From: Selaginella moellendorffii
Lineage: Eukaryota; Streptophyta; Lycopodiopsida; Selaginellales; Selaginellaceae
Assembly (NCBI RefSeq): GCF_000143415.4
Contig: NW_003314341.1
Coordinates: 832,394 to 896,393 of the forward strand
Reading direction: 5' to 3'
DNA length: 64,000 nt
The notes under the pieces were generated by a model. The model saw nothing but the letters and a program-made list of their open reading frames with translations. It searched no databases and had not been told where the DNA came from. Positions 24,689 to 36,367 of the stretch are shown here, one piece after another. Position 1 is the first letter of the stretch. Every line of letters starts with the position of its first letter. The translations under genes were made by a program, and so were the position numbers.

Positions 24689-24788
24689 NNNNNNNNNNNN
24701 NNNNNNNNNNNNNNNNNNNNNNNNNNNNNNNNNNNNNNNNNNNNNNNNNNNNNNNNNNNNNNNNNNNNNNNNNNNNNNNNNNNNNNNN
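24689..24788. other. Assembly gap (100 N)
   Basis: There are 100 N bases at the break between a plus-oriented gag and a minus-oriented LTR. The order and distance of the two sides are not guaranteed. Confidence 0.98.
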
Positions 24789-25276
24789 CCTTGGTCCCAG
24801 TTTCAACCCCAAGTCAATTTGGAAGCCCCCTTGGAGAGTTCCTTCAAAACTGGTTCCTAGACCTCCCTATCCCTACTATACTTTTGGAACCCCCTGGAGG
24901 CCCCCCCCCCCCCCCCCCCCCCCTAGGAGACGCACGCTTTGGGCTTTCACCCCTTGACCCGTATTAGTACTCGAACTTAGTCTTTGGCTCGATCTCGGAC
25001 CCGATCTCGGACTTGACCTCGGACTCGACTTCGGACTCGGTCTCGGACCCGATTTCGGATCTCGGACTCCGTCTCGAACTCGGTCTCGAACTTGGTCTTG
25101 AACTCGGTCTCCGAGTCGGCCTCGGACTCGATTCCGGACTCTATCTTGAACTCGGTCTTAGAGTCGGTCTTGGACTCAATCTTAGACTCGGTCCCATCTG
25201 ATGAGCTCTTTATTATTTTGGTCATGCTTTTGGGGCTCCTTTAGCCTACGACACCTTGGAGAGTTGATTCCTTACA
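24789..25276 (-). repeat. Chromovirus LTR fragment, minus orientation
   Basis: It matches the 5' part of the chromovirus LTR in reverse orientation and ends CCTTACA. It includes a C-run (about 24899-24922) and a hexamer array. It is truncated by the gap. Confidence 0.8.
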
Positions 25277-26116
25277 CAAAGCTTGTGATCATTATTAGGC
25301 AAAACTTGGCTATAGGCTTCTTCAAGCTTTTGGTTCCTTGAGTATTCATATTTATGGTTCATTTGTTAGAAGTTGTTAGGGAAGGCATTTTGGCTCATTA
25401 GCTTCAATGTTGAAGTTAGTATTTGCATCTGGCAATCATTGGTGATGATTGACTATCATCTAGGATAGTTTATTATCCTTGTCAAAAACTTTTGCTTGAT
25501 TGTTGGTTATATGGAATGAGTTGCCGTTCTTTGGGATGGTGAATTCCTTTTTGACAATGATTATGCATCTCTTCATTGATAGGATGATTGATGATCTTTC
25601 GTGATGGTTAGTTGTTCTCTTTGATAGCTTATGGCTTTTCGCAATACCATATGTTGTTTTTGGTTTGCTCTGGATTGGTCTCTTGGGTTTGAAACATCAA
25701 TAGGATGTTGCTGACACTTGCTTAGGCAACTTAAGTTCCTTGGTGTTGTTGGCTGGGATCTATTCGGATTGGCTAATATGATAGTTGGCATGAATGAGTG
25801 TTTGTTAGTTTTGCCACATTCATTCTGTTTTGTTGATTATTGCTCGAGTTAGTTTCGATAGATTAGAATGTTATTTCCTTCAAATGATACATTCGTGAAC
25901 ATTTTGCTTGCTAGTCAATGATACTTTGTGTTTTTTGAGTTATCTTTGGTAAGATGTTTGGCATACTATCTACCATCTTCGATAGTTAAGTTTCATCATT
26001 GAGTTTCCTTGATGATATACTAGCTATTGAATTTTTTTGAATGGTGCATTTTGTGTTTACTAGTTACGATGACCTTGGTGGTTCTTATACTATAATACTA
26101 GTTTATCAAATGATAC
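25277..26116. other. AT-rich non-coding stretch
   Basis: About 840 bp lie between two LTRs. I see no gene-like frame, terminal repeat or RNA gene. Confidence 0.6.
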
Positions 26117-27766
26117 TATAAGCGACCAATTTTTTCCATTCTACTTTAGTCACTTAACCACACCTCCGACCACTTGGAGGAGTCTCATTCACAACCTCCA
26201 TAAGTCCCACTCAGGACTTGGGGCTTGCTAGCCCTGAGAATGGCATCCATGCCACTCAACCTTTGCACTTGGTCCAAGTGCTCCACATGTCCAGTCCCAT
26301 GACCGACACCCCAAGGCACCACCAACATACCAGCCCGTTACGTTGGGCCATACCCAATCACCTTGGTCACATCGGTGGTCCAACACCACCTGCATTGCAA
26401 TCCCAACTCTCCAAGACTGGGCCATCTGTCCATGAGTGGTCATCCCAGATCCACTCCTTAGCATCCTTAGGATGCCCGCAGACATAGGGAATAGCCTTCT
26501 CCAATATCTCCTTTCTGGTCCCCACCAAGTCCCTTTCTGTCCTTGGCCGTGTTCGCCCACACTACCACTGGATCAAGGCCCATGGGCCCGACCACTAAGT
26601 CCCACTGTTCTCTAGGACTTCCTCACTATGTGACTGTGTCTTTGGTCACCACACCAGAATTCTACTCCTCTTCCTTTCCACAATCTGGGACTTTGGGACA
26701 ATATTTCAAAACACTATGGCCCTACGCCTGCCTCATGGGTACTCTCCCCGCCTTCCGCCTTTAGGTGCTCTAGCCATGGGCTTAGAGCGAGGTTCCGTTG
26801 AGCCACACCTGGTATCTAGGTAGGTAGTGCCACCCACACTTGGATTGAGAGCATTAGCTAGTGGATCTCCCAAGGGAACTAGAGCCAGCTCTTGAACACT
26901 TCACCAAGCCACCCTGCTTGTCGGTCTGTCTTCACTCTAGTCTTGGACTTCCCAGTGGGCAACTCATCACCCAACACTGGGTCCAGCCTTCCTGGGCCAA
27001 ACTGGCCTTTCCTGGCCAAACTGGCTCCACTGCAGTCTTCCCCCTCACTATACTTTTGGAGCTCACCAAACCCCCTAGGGTCTGGGAGACGAACGCTTTG
27101 GGCTTTCACCCTCTCAGACTCGAACTCAGACTCGGACTCGGACTCGGACTCGGACTCAGACTCGGACTCGAACTCAGACTTGAACTCGGACTTGGGCTTG
27201 GGCTTGGGCTCGGGCTCAGTCTCGGTCTCGGTCCCAATCTCGGTCTCGGTCTCGGTCTCGACTTCGGACTCCATCTCGGGTCCATCTCGGACTCCATCTT
27301 ATACTCCATCTTGGACTCCATCTCGGACTCCATCTCGGGTCTATTTCGGACTCCATTTCGGATCCATCCTGGACTCCATCTCGGGCTCCACCTCGGACTC
27401 CATCTCGGGTCCACCTTGGACTCCAACTCGGGTCCATCTCGGACTCTATCTTGAACTCCATCTCGGACTCCATCTCGGACCTTGGACTCCATCTCGGACT
27501 CCATCTCAGACTCCATCTCGGGCCCGTCTCGGACACTTCCACGTGTCATGTGTTGGTCCCTTTGGGGTACCTTTTTGGAGCCTCACTTTTTGCTCGCTTC
27601 GTGCTCGTTCCTCGAGCACTTTGTTGGGAGTTCCACACCCGCTCTCGACCTTTCAAGTCGGAGCTTTTAGTCCAAACGTGTTAAGTTCATTTGGTTTTCA
27701 CTTCAGCCACTACCACGTGGCACCCTTTCGGCTCCACTTTGGGGCCTAGGGATTTTGTGTCTCACA
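26117..27766 (-). repeat. 3' LTR of a second non-autonomous element
   Basis: It is homologous to the LTR at 8074-9655 and ends CTCACA, followed by the polypurine-tract complement and interior sequence (27767 on). Its outer end is TATAAGCG instead of TGTAAGCG. A 12-mer array lies at about 27115-27535. The matching interior is found in three pieces up to 46973 and the 5' LTR at 46974. Confidence 0.85.
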
Positions 27767-28392
27767 ACTCGACCACCCATAGATGAAGTTCAATGTCCTC
27801 ATCGAACGATAAACCCTTTCATAAAGTAACACCTGCACGTGTTACCATTTCCATCCTTGGCATCTAGCCAATATTTGTCTATGGTTTGACACCAAAGGCT
27901 CACCATGCCTTGTCCATCCTCTAAGGAGCATAGTCTCTCCAATTTAGAGGCTCATTCAACCACATGTGGTGGTTCTCTCCTTTTATTGGTTTAGTTCTCA
28001 CTAAACTTGTTAGAGACACCTTCTCTAACTCAATCCCACTACTCATTCTCGAGTGATCTCACTTTCCATTGATATAACCCTTGCACTTTGGAACTTTTAA
28101 TTCTAACTTCTCGAAGTCAATTTCCTGGGTGTCTCCGACACCTTGCATTGCACATATTGTACCACTCCACTTCCCCATCCTAGGAAGTTCTCTACTTGAG
28201 GGCAACATCATCCTCTTTTTGATTTCGTGCCACCTTTGGCACTAAGTTCCAGTTATCATAATTTGGGCTAGGGCTGTCCACGTCCCTATCATTTGGCTAC
28301 CTTATTGCTCCAACCTTTGGAACTTCCACTTTCGCCACATTGGAGCAATTGGGAATCCATCCTTGGGAACACATTTCCTTTCCCACAAGCCG
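27767..28392 (-). mobile_element. Interior of the second non-autonomous element, piece 1
   Basis: It is collinear with 9656-10280 of the complete element. It stops at the 5-bp duplication TTAGC (28393-28397) where a solo LTR is inserted, and continues at 42348. Confidence 0.85.
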
Positions 28393-29076
28393 TTAGCTGT
28401 GAGACACAAAATCCCTAAGCCCCAAAGTGGAGCCAGAAGGGTGCCACATGGTAGTGGCCGAAGCGAAAGCCAAATGAGCGTAACACGTTTGGACTAAAAG
28501 TTCTGACTTGAAAGGTCGAGAGCGGGAGTGGAACTCCCAACAAAGTGCTCGAGGAACGAGCATGAAGCAAGCAATAAGCAAGGCTCCAAAAAGGGACCCA
28601 AAAAGGACCAACACATGACACGTGGAAGTGTCCGAGATAGACCCGAGTTGGAGTCCGAAGTGGAGTCTGAAGTGGAGTCCGAGATGGACCCGAGTTGGAG
28701 TCCAAAGTGGAGTCCAAAGTAGAGTCCAAGAAGGACCCAAGATGGAGTCCGAGGTTGAGACCGAGACCGGGACCGGGACCGGGACCGAGACCGAGACCGA
28801 GACCGAGACTGAGATTGGGACCGAGACCAAGGCCGAGGCCGACTCCGAGTCCGAGTCCGAGTCCAAGTCCAAGTCTGAGTTCAAGTCTGAGAGGGTGAAA
28901 GCCCAAAGCGTTCGTCTCCCAGACCCTGGGGGGTTTGGTGAGCTCCAAAAGTATAGTAAGGGGGAGGACTGCAGTGGAGCCAGTTTGGCTAGGTAAGGCC
29001 AGTTTGGCCAAGGAAGGTTGTACCCAGTGTTGGGTGATGAGCTGCCCACTGGGAAGTCCAAGACTAGAGTGAACAC

Positions 29077-29080
29077 AGAA
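29077..29080. other. Target-site duplication AGAA, left
   Basis: It is repeated at 41543-41546. Paralogous LTRs have a single 4-bp unit (GGAC) at the same place. Confidence 0.85.
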
Positions 29081-29107
29081 AAGCTCTATTTCGTTAAAGT
29101 GGGAATT
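29081..29107 (+). repeat. Left terminal inverted repeat
   Basis: The outer 24 bases pair perfectly with the complement of 41519-41542; the next base differs and two more match. Confidence 0.93.
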
Positions 29108-29464
29108 GTCATTATCCTACTTGTAAAATAAGGTTTCCAAACCTTTATATAGTATATAAATATAACAAAATTCAACTGCATTGAGGCACATGCCATTTTA
29201 TTTTAAACAAGGAAATGTCTACTCAATCACTTCTCCTCCCCTTGCCACTGCTTCACCTCTCTCTTCTCCTTGTCATCGTCATCCAATTTCTTTCCATCCA
29301 TTTAATATTGGCTCAGTTGCTCCGAGTCTAGGTGGAGCCCAAGTCCCCATTCAATCTTTACTTTCCCCTTATTAATAAAACAACTTCGTAGACTTCCAAT
29401 AACATGCTGTAACACTTCTAGTATAATGCAAATCCTCTCAAAGAATTGTCTTTTAATATTAATA

Positions 29465-29489
29465 CAATGGCATGGAACCCCATGCCATA
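29465..29489. repeat. Palindrome copy near the left end
   Basis: ATGGCATGG and CCATGCCAT are inverted 9-bp arms around a short spacer. A half-site (GAGGCACATGCCATT) lies at 29183-29197. It is just beyond the 3' end of the ParB-HAD gene. Confidence 0.75.
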
Positions 29490-29522
29490 ATAAGTTACAT
29501 TTTTAAATAAATACATGCCATC

Positions 29523-30385
29523 TCAGACTGTTATTTTTTGCCTCCAACGCCTATACAATAATCTTGGAATTTCATCACTCTCCACACTATCAGGATTTAA
29601 ACCCAATAGTAATGCCATCTCTTCTCTAATACGTCCATGCTCATGTTCAGTGGTCGAAGAACCCATCCGGTTGAGCAGATTATGGAGATGCGGATAGTGC
29701 TTGGCTAGACAATATACATGCCATAAATGATGACTGGTGTCTGTCCGATCAAATGGCTTCTGATATACCGTTCCATCTGCCATTTGGTTGATTTCTGCAG
29801 CCACCTCCTGGACTGGTCGGTTTTCTATCACCATCGCTCCAAGCCATTTTGCAAGGTCCCCCAGAACATACGGTTTCTTCTCCCTAGTTTCCATATTGCA
29901 AGAGATGGGGTGCACTGCATATGTGTGCGTGTTCGCTGCAGTTTTAATCGGCGAGTCATCGATAATGAGGATTTCACTTGACCTAGCAGTCCGGTTCATC
30001 ACTACAGCCTCTGGCTTGACGAAGATGGGCTTGCTACCCCTCACATGGACCATAGTCAAGCAATCCTCCTGCGTTAGGAGAAAGTCAAATGGTAATATTA
30101 CTCGCGTCTGATCGTACATCATCTGTAGCAACGTTAATGCATTGTGGCACATCATGGATGTCCAAACTCCCAATTGCAAATTGAACCCGGCCCTCTGTTT
30201 TAAGTGTCGCATGGTCATTATTAGATCCCGCAGTTTCTCCCGTGTGATTAATGTGAATCTGTCTCTTTTGACCAACTTGCGACCGCAGGCTTTGGAGGGT
30301 GCAATGACATTCGAGGACGAGCCACGCTCATGGGAGAAAAGGACACCATTCAGATCAAAAACGATACAGTACCTTCGCCGTGACT
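29523..30385 (-). CDS. HAD (FCP/SCP-like) phosphatase-like terminal exon
   Basis: This is the last exon of the ParB-HAD model (287 codons), described separately because it could also be expressed as its own gene (an open frame starts at 30407 with ATG). The HAD fold is indicated by FDLNGVLF (nucleophile Asp kept, general-acid Asp replaced by Asn), LGVWTSM (Thr/Ser motif), FVKPE (Lys) and LIIDDSPIK (acidic motif), in the right order and spacing. DLNGxL variants are, as far as I recall, also found in a plant subgroup of FCP1-like proteins. Catalysis is therefore uncertain. Confidence 0.75.
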
Positions 30386-33300
30386 CTGAAATGAAATGCG
30401 TCAGCATAAAAAATGGTACAAGTCAATTTTACCATCTACAATATTAGCGAATGGTGCTCCCGATGGTCGTTGAGAGGGTTTTGGTCGAGGAAACGTGAAG
30501 GGCGGAAATACTCTCCTCTGCAATGTGGGGTCAATCGCATCCGATGGCGTGTGGGCACATGCCATTTCAGCTGTAGACTCTGGTACAACTGGCTCAACAG
30601 TGGCATGGGGTGGTTCCGATGGCGTGTGATCACACGCCATTTCAGCTGGTGCCTCCGTTGGCAAAGTGGACATGACCGAACAGGCAGCAGGGGCGGTGTA
30701 GGGAGGTTCCAACGGCGCGTAGTCAGACGATTGGGCACAAGTTGAGTCCGTTGGAAATGAGGATACGACCGGCTCGGCGGCTGGGGCGGCCTCATGCGGG
30801 TCCAATGGCGCCTAGTCATCGTCAGTTGGATACGTGGACAAGATTGACTCAGTGGTATGGGCAGCATCAAGTGGAGCGTGGTCAGCTTGCTTGGCGTTGA
30901 TATGGATAGTAGCCTCCACCAGCTCTGATGACTCTTGCAGGCAAGTAGAGTCCACTGGCGGATCCATATGCATGTCCAAATATCTCCCTTCGATTGAGAT
31001 GGTATCCTCCCGTGCTACTAAAAACAAACTCATTAGCACATTGAATCGACTATACTGTATTTACCATCAACTGCTATTGAGGAACTAGGACCGATATCAC
31101 TTGGGCGCACTGCTGATTCTGAAGGATTGGACATACGTTTCGACCCTTGCTTGGCACTATCCTTCCTCGACACTAAAGGCTAGAGTTTGTAAATTCAACT
31201 GAATAATCTCTACTTACCATTTGCTCTGCGACCTACATGGACAATGTTAGAAATGGTAAAAGGTTAGGAATGGATGTACTATTATTTACCTGATGGTTTG
31301 TCTTGTATGACCTTCCTCCGCTGCTCTTTGGCCACCTCAGGCTGGCCATCGTCGTCATCATCGTCGTCGTCGTTATTGTGATCGTCACCATTGTGAGGAC
31401 CATCCAAGTCCTCTTCGTCCTCCTCTTCTTCGTCCTTCTGCTCTTCCTACTCATTATCTTTCTCTGGCTCCTCATCCCCCTCCTGCATTTCTTCCATAGG
31501 CTGCTCAGGTTGGATGGCTTGTTCTTCCAGGACCATCTTGGGAAAATCATCTGGCCGAGTCTCCATCTCAAAATACAAGACATCCATAGCCTATTTTAGT
31601 GCGTGACCTAGGACCGTATCCTCACCCGACTGTCTTAACATGGTTTCTTGCACCCTTCGAAGACGACGAGATGAGAAAAACGTGGCCCTGACTTGAAAAG
31701 CATCCCTCATCCATTGTACTTCTCCATTGAGATTGGGGAAGGGGAGTCCGCCATAGGAATCTGAGTCAGGAGGTGGTGACTGGCTGCTTTCACTCAGCCC
31801 TTGATCTGCAATGAATGGCATGAGCACACACGCCATAACCGCGAGGCATTACCTATCATCTTTTCGTTGCCCTTCTTCCTTTTCGAATCAAACGCCTCTG
31901 ATCCCAACGACTGTCCAACGTGCTTTCGCTTTTTATGACCACTGTCAGTTTGAGCTTGGCTGGTGCTTGCCTGTTTTGCCTTTGAAGAAGTGTCTCCTGC
32001 AAGGAATGGCATGAGACCACACGCCATTGCAAATATAATTTGTACCTCCTTTTTTCCTATTGCTTGTCTGTTTGTCCTTCTTCGACACGCCACCAGTGCG
32101 CTTTTCAGTCCTCGTGTCTGAATATTCACAATGATCTATAATCAAAATGGCGTGAGGCCTCACGTGACCTTACCTTGTGCAGGTTGTGAGCTCGGCCCAA
32201 CATGGGTATCTTCAACAGTAGCTGTTAACGCCGTTTCAGCATCTGGGGGTGGCCACACTCCTGCATACAGAGCTTGTGAGATAACATTTAAACTTAAAGT
32301 GCGTACTCACCAGGTTCGCAGAGAAGATACTGTTTTTCTTTGGCAACTGTAATTATATGCTCCATTGAAGTCACCTCTTCAATGGAGTTTGTCACCGCAA
32401 CACACGGGACACCCTTGAGTAGTGCGGCTCGAAAGAATAGTCTGCCGCAGTTGTACTCGACAACGCATTTGCCCTTGGAGTCGGAAGCAGGTGACCCACC
32501 TGCTATTGCGTTGAAGACCCAGCTGAGCATTTCCCATGCTGCACCTGGAGCTTTCTTTGGATTCGAAAGCTCCATAGCCGTCTTCAGTTCCTCAGGCACG
32601 GGTAAATTGACCTCCCTTAGATCAATTCGATCGGCCTTGTCGAACGAAGCTGGGAAGTCACTCCAGTCCCACTCTGCTGCAGGACCAATAACAAGGGCGA
32701 GTGTGAAGATGCGGACATTCGTCGGTATCTTCTTCTTAGCTATTATCCCATGGATCTCCCGCATCTCCTTGCCTTTCAACCGAGCCTTCACCTCGTTCAA
32801 GGCCTTCCAGAACTTGTGATAGGATTCGGAGTCGTAGATCATATAGTGGACTGAAGATTCCACCTCCGCAAATCCCACCATTAAGTCAATGATGGAGCTG
32901 ACTTCATCTGCATGAGTGATCTCCTCGTTTGTGAAGTCCATCACACAAAAGATGTTCTTGACCTGCTCATCTCCGCGGGAAACGATGCTCCTCCACCTTT
33001 GATCCTCATCCGAATTCAAGTATACCCAGTAAGGTTCTCGATAGGCCTCTGTTGCGGGGTCGAGCTGTTTCTGAAGCCGGCGGTCGACATCACTCTTAAT
33101 GAAATTTGGATACTGATCCAACTTCTCAGCTTTACTTTTCGTGGCATCCCGCAGCAGATCGATGAACTTGGGGGCCCCCTTCACGTACTCGTCGATGTCT
33201 TCATTTGACAAATCCAGCGCTTCCATCATCTCTTGCGTGGTGTCGATGCTCACCCTCTCCACGGCCACTTGCTCGAAGATCCAATCCTTCAATAGCGCAC

Positions 33301-35103
33301 GAGCTCTCAGAGTCGTGCACAAGTCCTCGTATGTCACAATATGGCTGGGAGTCATTTTGGTCTTGTTGAAGACTACCTCACCACGTAGAAGAGCATTAGC
33401 CACTGTCAGAAGGTCGTCGTCGTCTAGAGACCGCGAGAAACGCAAGGCGTTGAGCTTCAAATCATTGGGCTTCCGGCCGTCCTCCACACCCATTGAGTTT
33501 AGTAACTCCTCGTCATGGTACCTCCTCAGCACATCTACCCATTTGTCAAAAACAACTTTTGTCGCGAGTAGAATGTTATGGATGCTGAGTGTGTCATTGA
33601 CCCCCAGTGTTTTCGAGAGAAGACTCGAGAATTCCTGCAATGGAAATGGCGTGAGCCCACATGCTATGCCACATGCAACGAGGCTTACCTGCCAGGCGCT
33701 AGTTGCTAGTGCACGTCCTTGTCCTGGTTTTTGTGGCTTCTTCAGTTGAACCCAGAGCTTCCGTGTTCGTGCCAATGTCTCGTGCAGACCCAATTTGTAG
33801 CACGTTTCTTGCTTGACATTCTGCGCATGGGAGATGTATATGATAGATCGGAGGGGCGAGTTGCCTTTTATCAGGCGGACAACTCTTGTCTTGAAGACTT
33901 TCTTCACCTCCTCGCCCACCATAATATCCACAACTATCTCTTGCATCGCCAAGCTAGAATGCTGCCCGGAGACGGCATAGAACCGGATGTTCTGATCGTC
34001 CAACACCTTCCTATTGATCAAGTCTGGAAACCTCGTCTCGCCCTTCATTGTTCGGTAGTAGGGGATCACGTCTGCGATGTCGGGTGTTACTAGACTTGCC
34101 AGCATCCTCTGCTTCAGTTTCTCCACCCACTCATCAGATACTAGCCTGTGGTTGTATTTGCTTTGGATGTCGATACGGCTCACGTCGATTGTATATACTT
34201 TGTTGGAATAGTAACAAGTACTATTATCTGCGACAATTTTTGCTGCCTCTTCTTGCTCTTTCTGCTCTTTGCAGCTCTTCTTTTTGGTGGGTGTAGTGTT
34301 CGAACCCGAGGCAATGGCATCACCGAGTAGCTTCTTTTTTGGAGGAAAGTCGGACTTCGGCTTGAGCTTGACCACCCTTTTCTGCTTCGGGGTAGTTTCC
34401 AGATCGACCCCCTTCCCCTTCGCTTCGCGAACTTGAGGCACTCTCAACGGCTCAATGTTGGAATATAGTTTTTGAACATCGCCGTAGGTGAGGTCCGTGG
34501 ATTCTATGTGATCTTCATAGACCCGCAGCGTCTTTGAAATTGTGGGCCTCCTGGACAACCTCTCCCTAGCTCCCTCTAGGAATTCCTCATAGCCGCTGCC
34601 CCCCTCCGGGAAGCCGCTAGGATGTGCAAGGTGGATCTTGAAGGCAGACGCTGTCTCTACCACAAGTGCCAGTCCATATTCTTGCATGGAACTGCATGGA
34701 GTGTCTGTCACTTGGATGAGGATCCCCATGCATTCTTTTCTCCCACCATCTGTGTTGTACAGCCTCAGATCCTCGCCTTCCATCCCGAAAGTCCAACTGG
34801 TGAGCTCCTCCCCCTTCTCTGCATCCACATTGACAGTGGCTGGAAGAAGAACACAATTCCTCGCCTGTTCAAAAATGCACAACAATTAGAGCTGACAGAT
34901 GAAAAGCTAGCAGCTGGAAATAACGTGAGGCCACACGCCATTCACCACTGCATCAGATGTCTTGAGGCTGCATCCTAAGATGGCATGAGGCTACACGCCA
35001 TCTATAACCAGACTGCACTCGAGAGCCCAATCGGTGCATGCCAATGTTGCTACTGAATGGCATGTGGCCTCATGCCATTTTCTACTTGGCCTAAAAGACT
35101 TAC
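29523..35103 (-). CDS. Transposon-borne ParB-like / HAD phosphatase-like fusion (multi-exon; in-frame TAGs)
   Basis: On the minus strand one frame runs through exons 34864-33689, 33634-32311, 32260-32174, 32135-32046, 31996-31853, 31805-31290, 31232-31218, 31172-31065, 31017-30433 and 30385-29523. The introns are 38-57 bp with GT..AG ends. All junctions after the first are phase 1, giving about 1,636 codons. A ParB/sulfiredoxin-like domain at about residues 215-350 reads YTIDVSRIDIQ..NHRLVSDEWVEKLKQ, then a degenerate nucleotide box SGQHSSLA (family usually GEHR/GERR). A charged acidic linker and a Pro-rich repeated segment follow. The C-terminal FCP/SCP-like HAD domain (about 1350-1500) has FDLNGVL (motif I with Asp to Asn at +2), LGVWTSM, FVKPE and LIIDDSPIK. 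Three in-frame TAGs (31591-31593, 31447-31449, 30812-30814) suggest decay or separate gene models. The 5' exon(s) upstream of 34864 are unresolved; a good donor is at 35103. Its function is unknown. Confidence 0.72.
30544..30565. repeat. Palindrome copy in coding exon
   Basis: ATGGCGTGTG and CACATGCCAT arms; one of two copies within the Pro-rich exon. Confidence 0.8.
30619..30640. repeat. Perfect 22-bp palindrome
   Basis: ATGGCGTGTGA followed by its exact complement TCACACGCCAT. This is the best-preserved copy of the element-specific palindrome. Confidence 0.88.
31806..31852 (-). other. 47-bp intron built around the palindrome
   Basis: GTAATG..TTGCAG on the minus strand. The palindrome occupies 31814-31836, directly before the acceptor. 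Confidence 0.8.
31997..32045 (-). other. 49-bp intron built around the palindrome
   Basis: GTACAA..TTGCAG on the minus strand; palindrome at 32005-32028, directly before the acceptor. Confidence 0.82.
32136..32173 (-). other. 38-bp intron containing the palindrome
   Basis: GTAAGG..TTATAG on the minus strand; palindrome 32146-32164 with a perfect 14-bp core CGTGAGGCCTCACG. Splicing keeps phase 1 on both sides. It is unusually short for a plant intron. Confidence 0.72.
33635..33688 (-). other. 54-bp intron built around the palindrome
   Basis: GTAAGC..TTGCAG on the minus strand, with the palindrome at 33645-33667. Its length is a multiple of three without stops, so the frame is open whether spliced or not; the splice sites and palindrome argue for splicing. 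Confidence 0.78.
34865..35103 (-). other. 5' intron region with three palindromes
   Basis: The donor GTAAGT is at 35103 and an acceptor (TGAACAG) ends at 34865, on the minus strand. Palindromes lie at 35056-35079, 34980-35001 and 34918-34942, each followed closely by an AG. The region could be one 239-bp intron, or several tiny introns with mini-exons between them. Confidence 0.6.
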
Positions 35104-35794
35104 CATTTGAAGCCGAATGGAGGCATGACAATCGAGGCCGGACTCGCTGGCGAATGTGCACTGTGTGTGCAGCGGATCGTAGCAGCAAGGCTACTCTGCC
35201 ACTTACAGTTGGAGAGTAGCGCTGAAATCTCCCGGGACGCCAAGTGGGCTGTGTGTGGGTGGCGGAGTGGGCGGCGGAGTTGGCGGCGAAGTTACAAACT
35301 GGGTGTGTCTTGAAGTGGACGCCGATGCACACGAGCACGATGCGAGCGCGAGTGTGATGCAAGCGCGAGTGGACGCCGATGCACATGAGAAACCTGTAGA
35401 AAAGGTAGATGAGCGCGAATGTGAGCGTGATCGCGAGTGGGAGCGCGATGCGAGCGCGAGTACGAAGCAAAATGCAAAACCTAACCTCACACGCGCGAAA
35501 TGTCACGACGGTTGGTAATCCCGCCACGTCATCATTCCTCGGACTTGGGCGCCACCATTAATTTTTGGATCGCCACGCGCATGCATGCACGTGAAATCCA
35601 AAAGAAATCTGCAACGTCATCATTCCTTGGACTGCATGCACGCGAAATCCAAAAGAAAGATCATGATTGGGATATCATTTAATACCCTCGCTATATTTAT
35701 ACCATGCATGATTGGATATTCCAAAGCATCTTGTATTTCCAAAAATGCCAGATGTTCAGCTAAATAAATTGTCAGAGGATTTGATGTGACGTTC

Positions 35795-35895
35795 AAGCGT
35801 GTGGGCTCATGCAATTTTGATCCCAAAAAATGCACCAAAAAATGCTCAGCGTCATCTGGCGTTATCTCTTGAATGGCGTGGGGCCGCATGCCATT
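35795..35895. repeat. Palindrome pair (one degenerate)
   Basis: A degenerate copy lies at 35795-35817 (AGCGTGTGGGCTCATGC) and a good copy at 35872-35895 (GGCGTGGGGCCGCATGCC, AAT/ATT flanks). The degenerate copy with its following A-rich tail recurs at 36731-36783. Confidence 0.75.
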
Positions 35896-36367
35896 TTCAG
35901 GGGCACATAGGAGTATATTCCTAGAATATTCTAACACGAGCGAGATTGTTTTGAGTTTTCTGGAGATCCAACCGTTAGATCGCAACTAGATTTTACAGAA
36001 TGGTATACAATGTCTTTCTTGATGACCCTGCAAAGAAGCATCTCAATCGGACACCACATGAGACCACACGAGCCTTACAATGTTTCAGGGGCATTTGCCA
36101 TAGATCCGACCGTTATTTTGCTCCAAGATTTTACAGTTTGGTGTGCATTGACCTTTCCATCGACACTGCAAAGGGACATCACAATCAGATGCGGGATCAC
36201 AAGAAACCAACTTCACTAACTCTGGTTTCACCAAGATCTACGTAAGGAGTTATGAAATGAAAGGACCCTCTCTATTGAAATGTGTTTATGGTCCTAGGGG
36301 CATTGTGACATATCAAAGGATTTTGCATCAAGTTTTGTATTTGCATGTTTATCAAGCTACTGAATTG

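Larger units (their letters stand above)
30433..31017 (-). repeat. Pro/Thr-rich degenerate repeat exon with two embedded palindromes
   Basis: This exon encodes about five degenerate units of 24-31 residues recognisable by DHAPLDAAH, YAPLEPPYT, DHTPSEPPH and AHTPSDA. Two palindromes (30544-30565; 30619-30640) lie in consecutive units and encode the repeated MACxHTPS. A TAG at 30812-30814 falls where another unit has Tyr. Confidence 0.7.

Noticed and set aside
30142-30447. Plus-strand frames over the HAD exon
   Set aside because: They are shadows of the minus-strand HAD coding sequence, which has recognisable ordered motifs.
34991-35527. A 178-codon minus-strand frame upstream of the ParB-like gene as a separate protein
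   Set aside because: It is driven by GC-rich repeats, reads through a likely splice donor and two palindromes, and has low-complexity composition. It is more likely 5' untranslated or promoter sequence.
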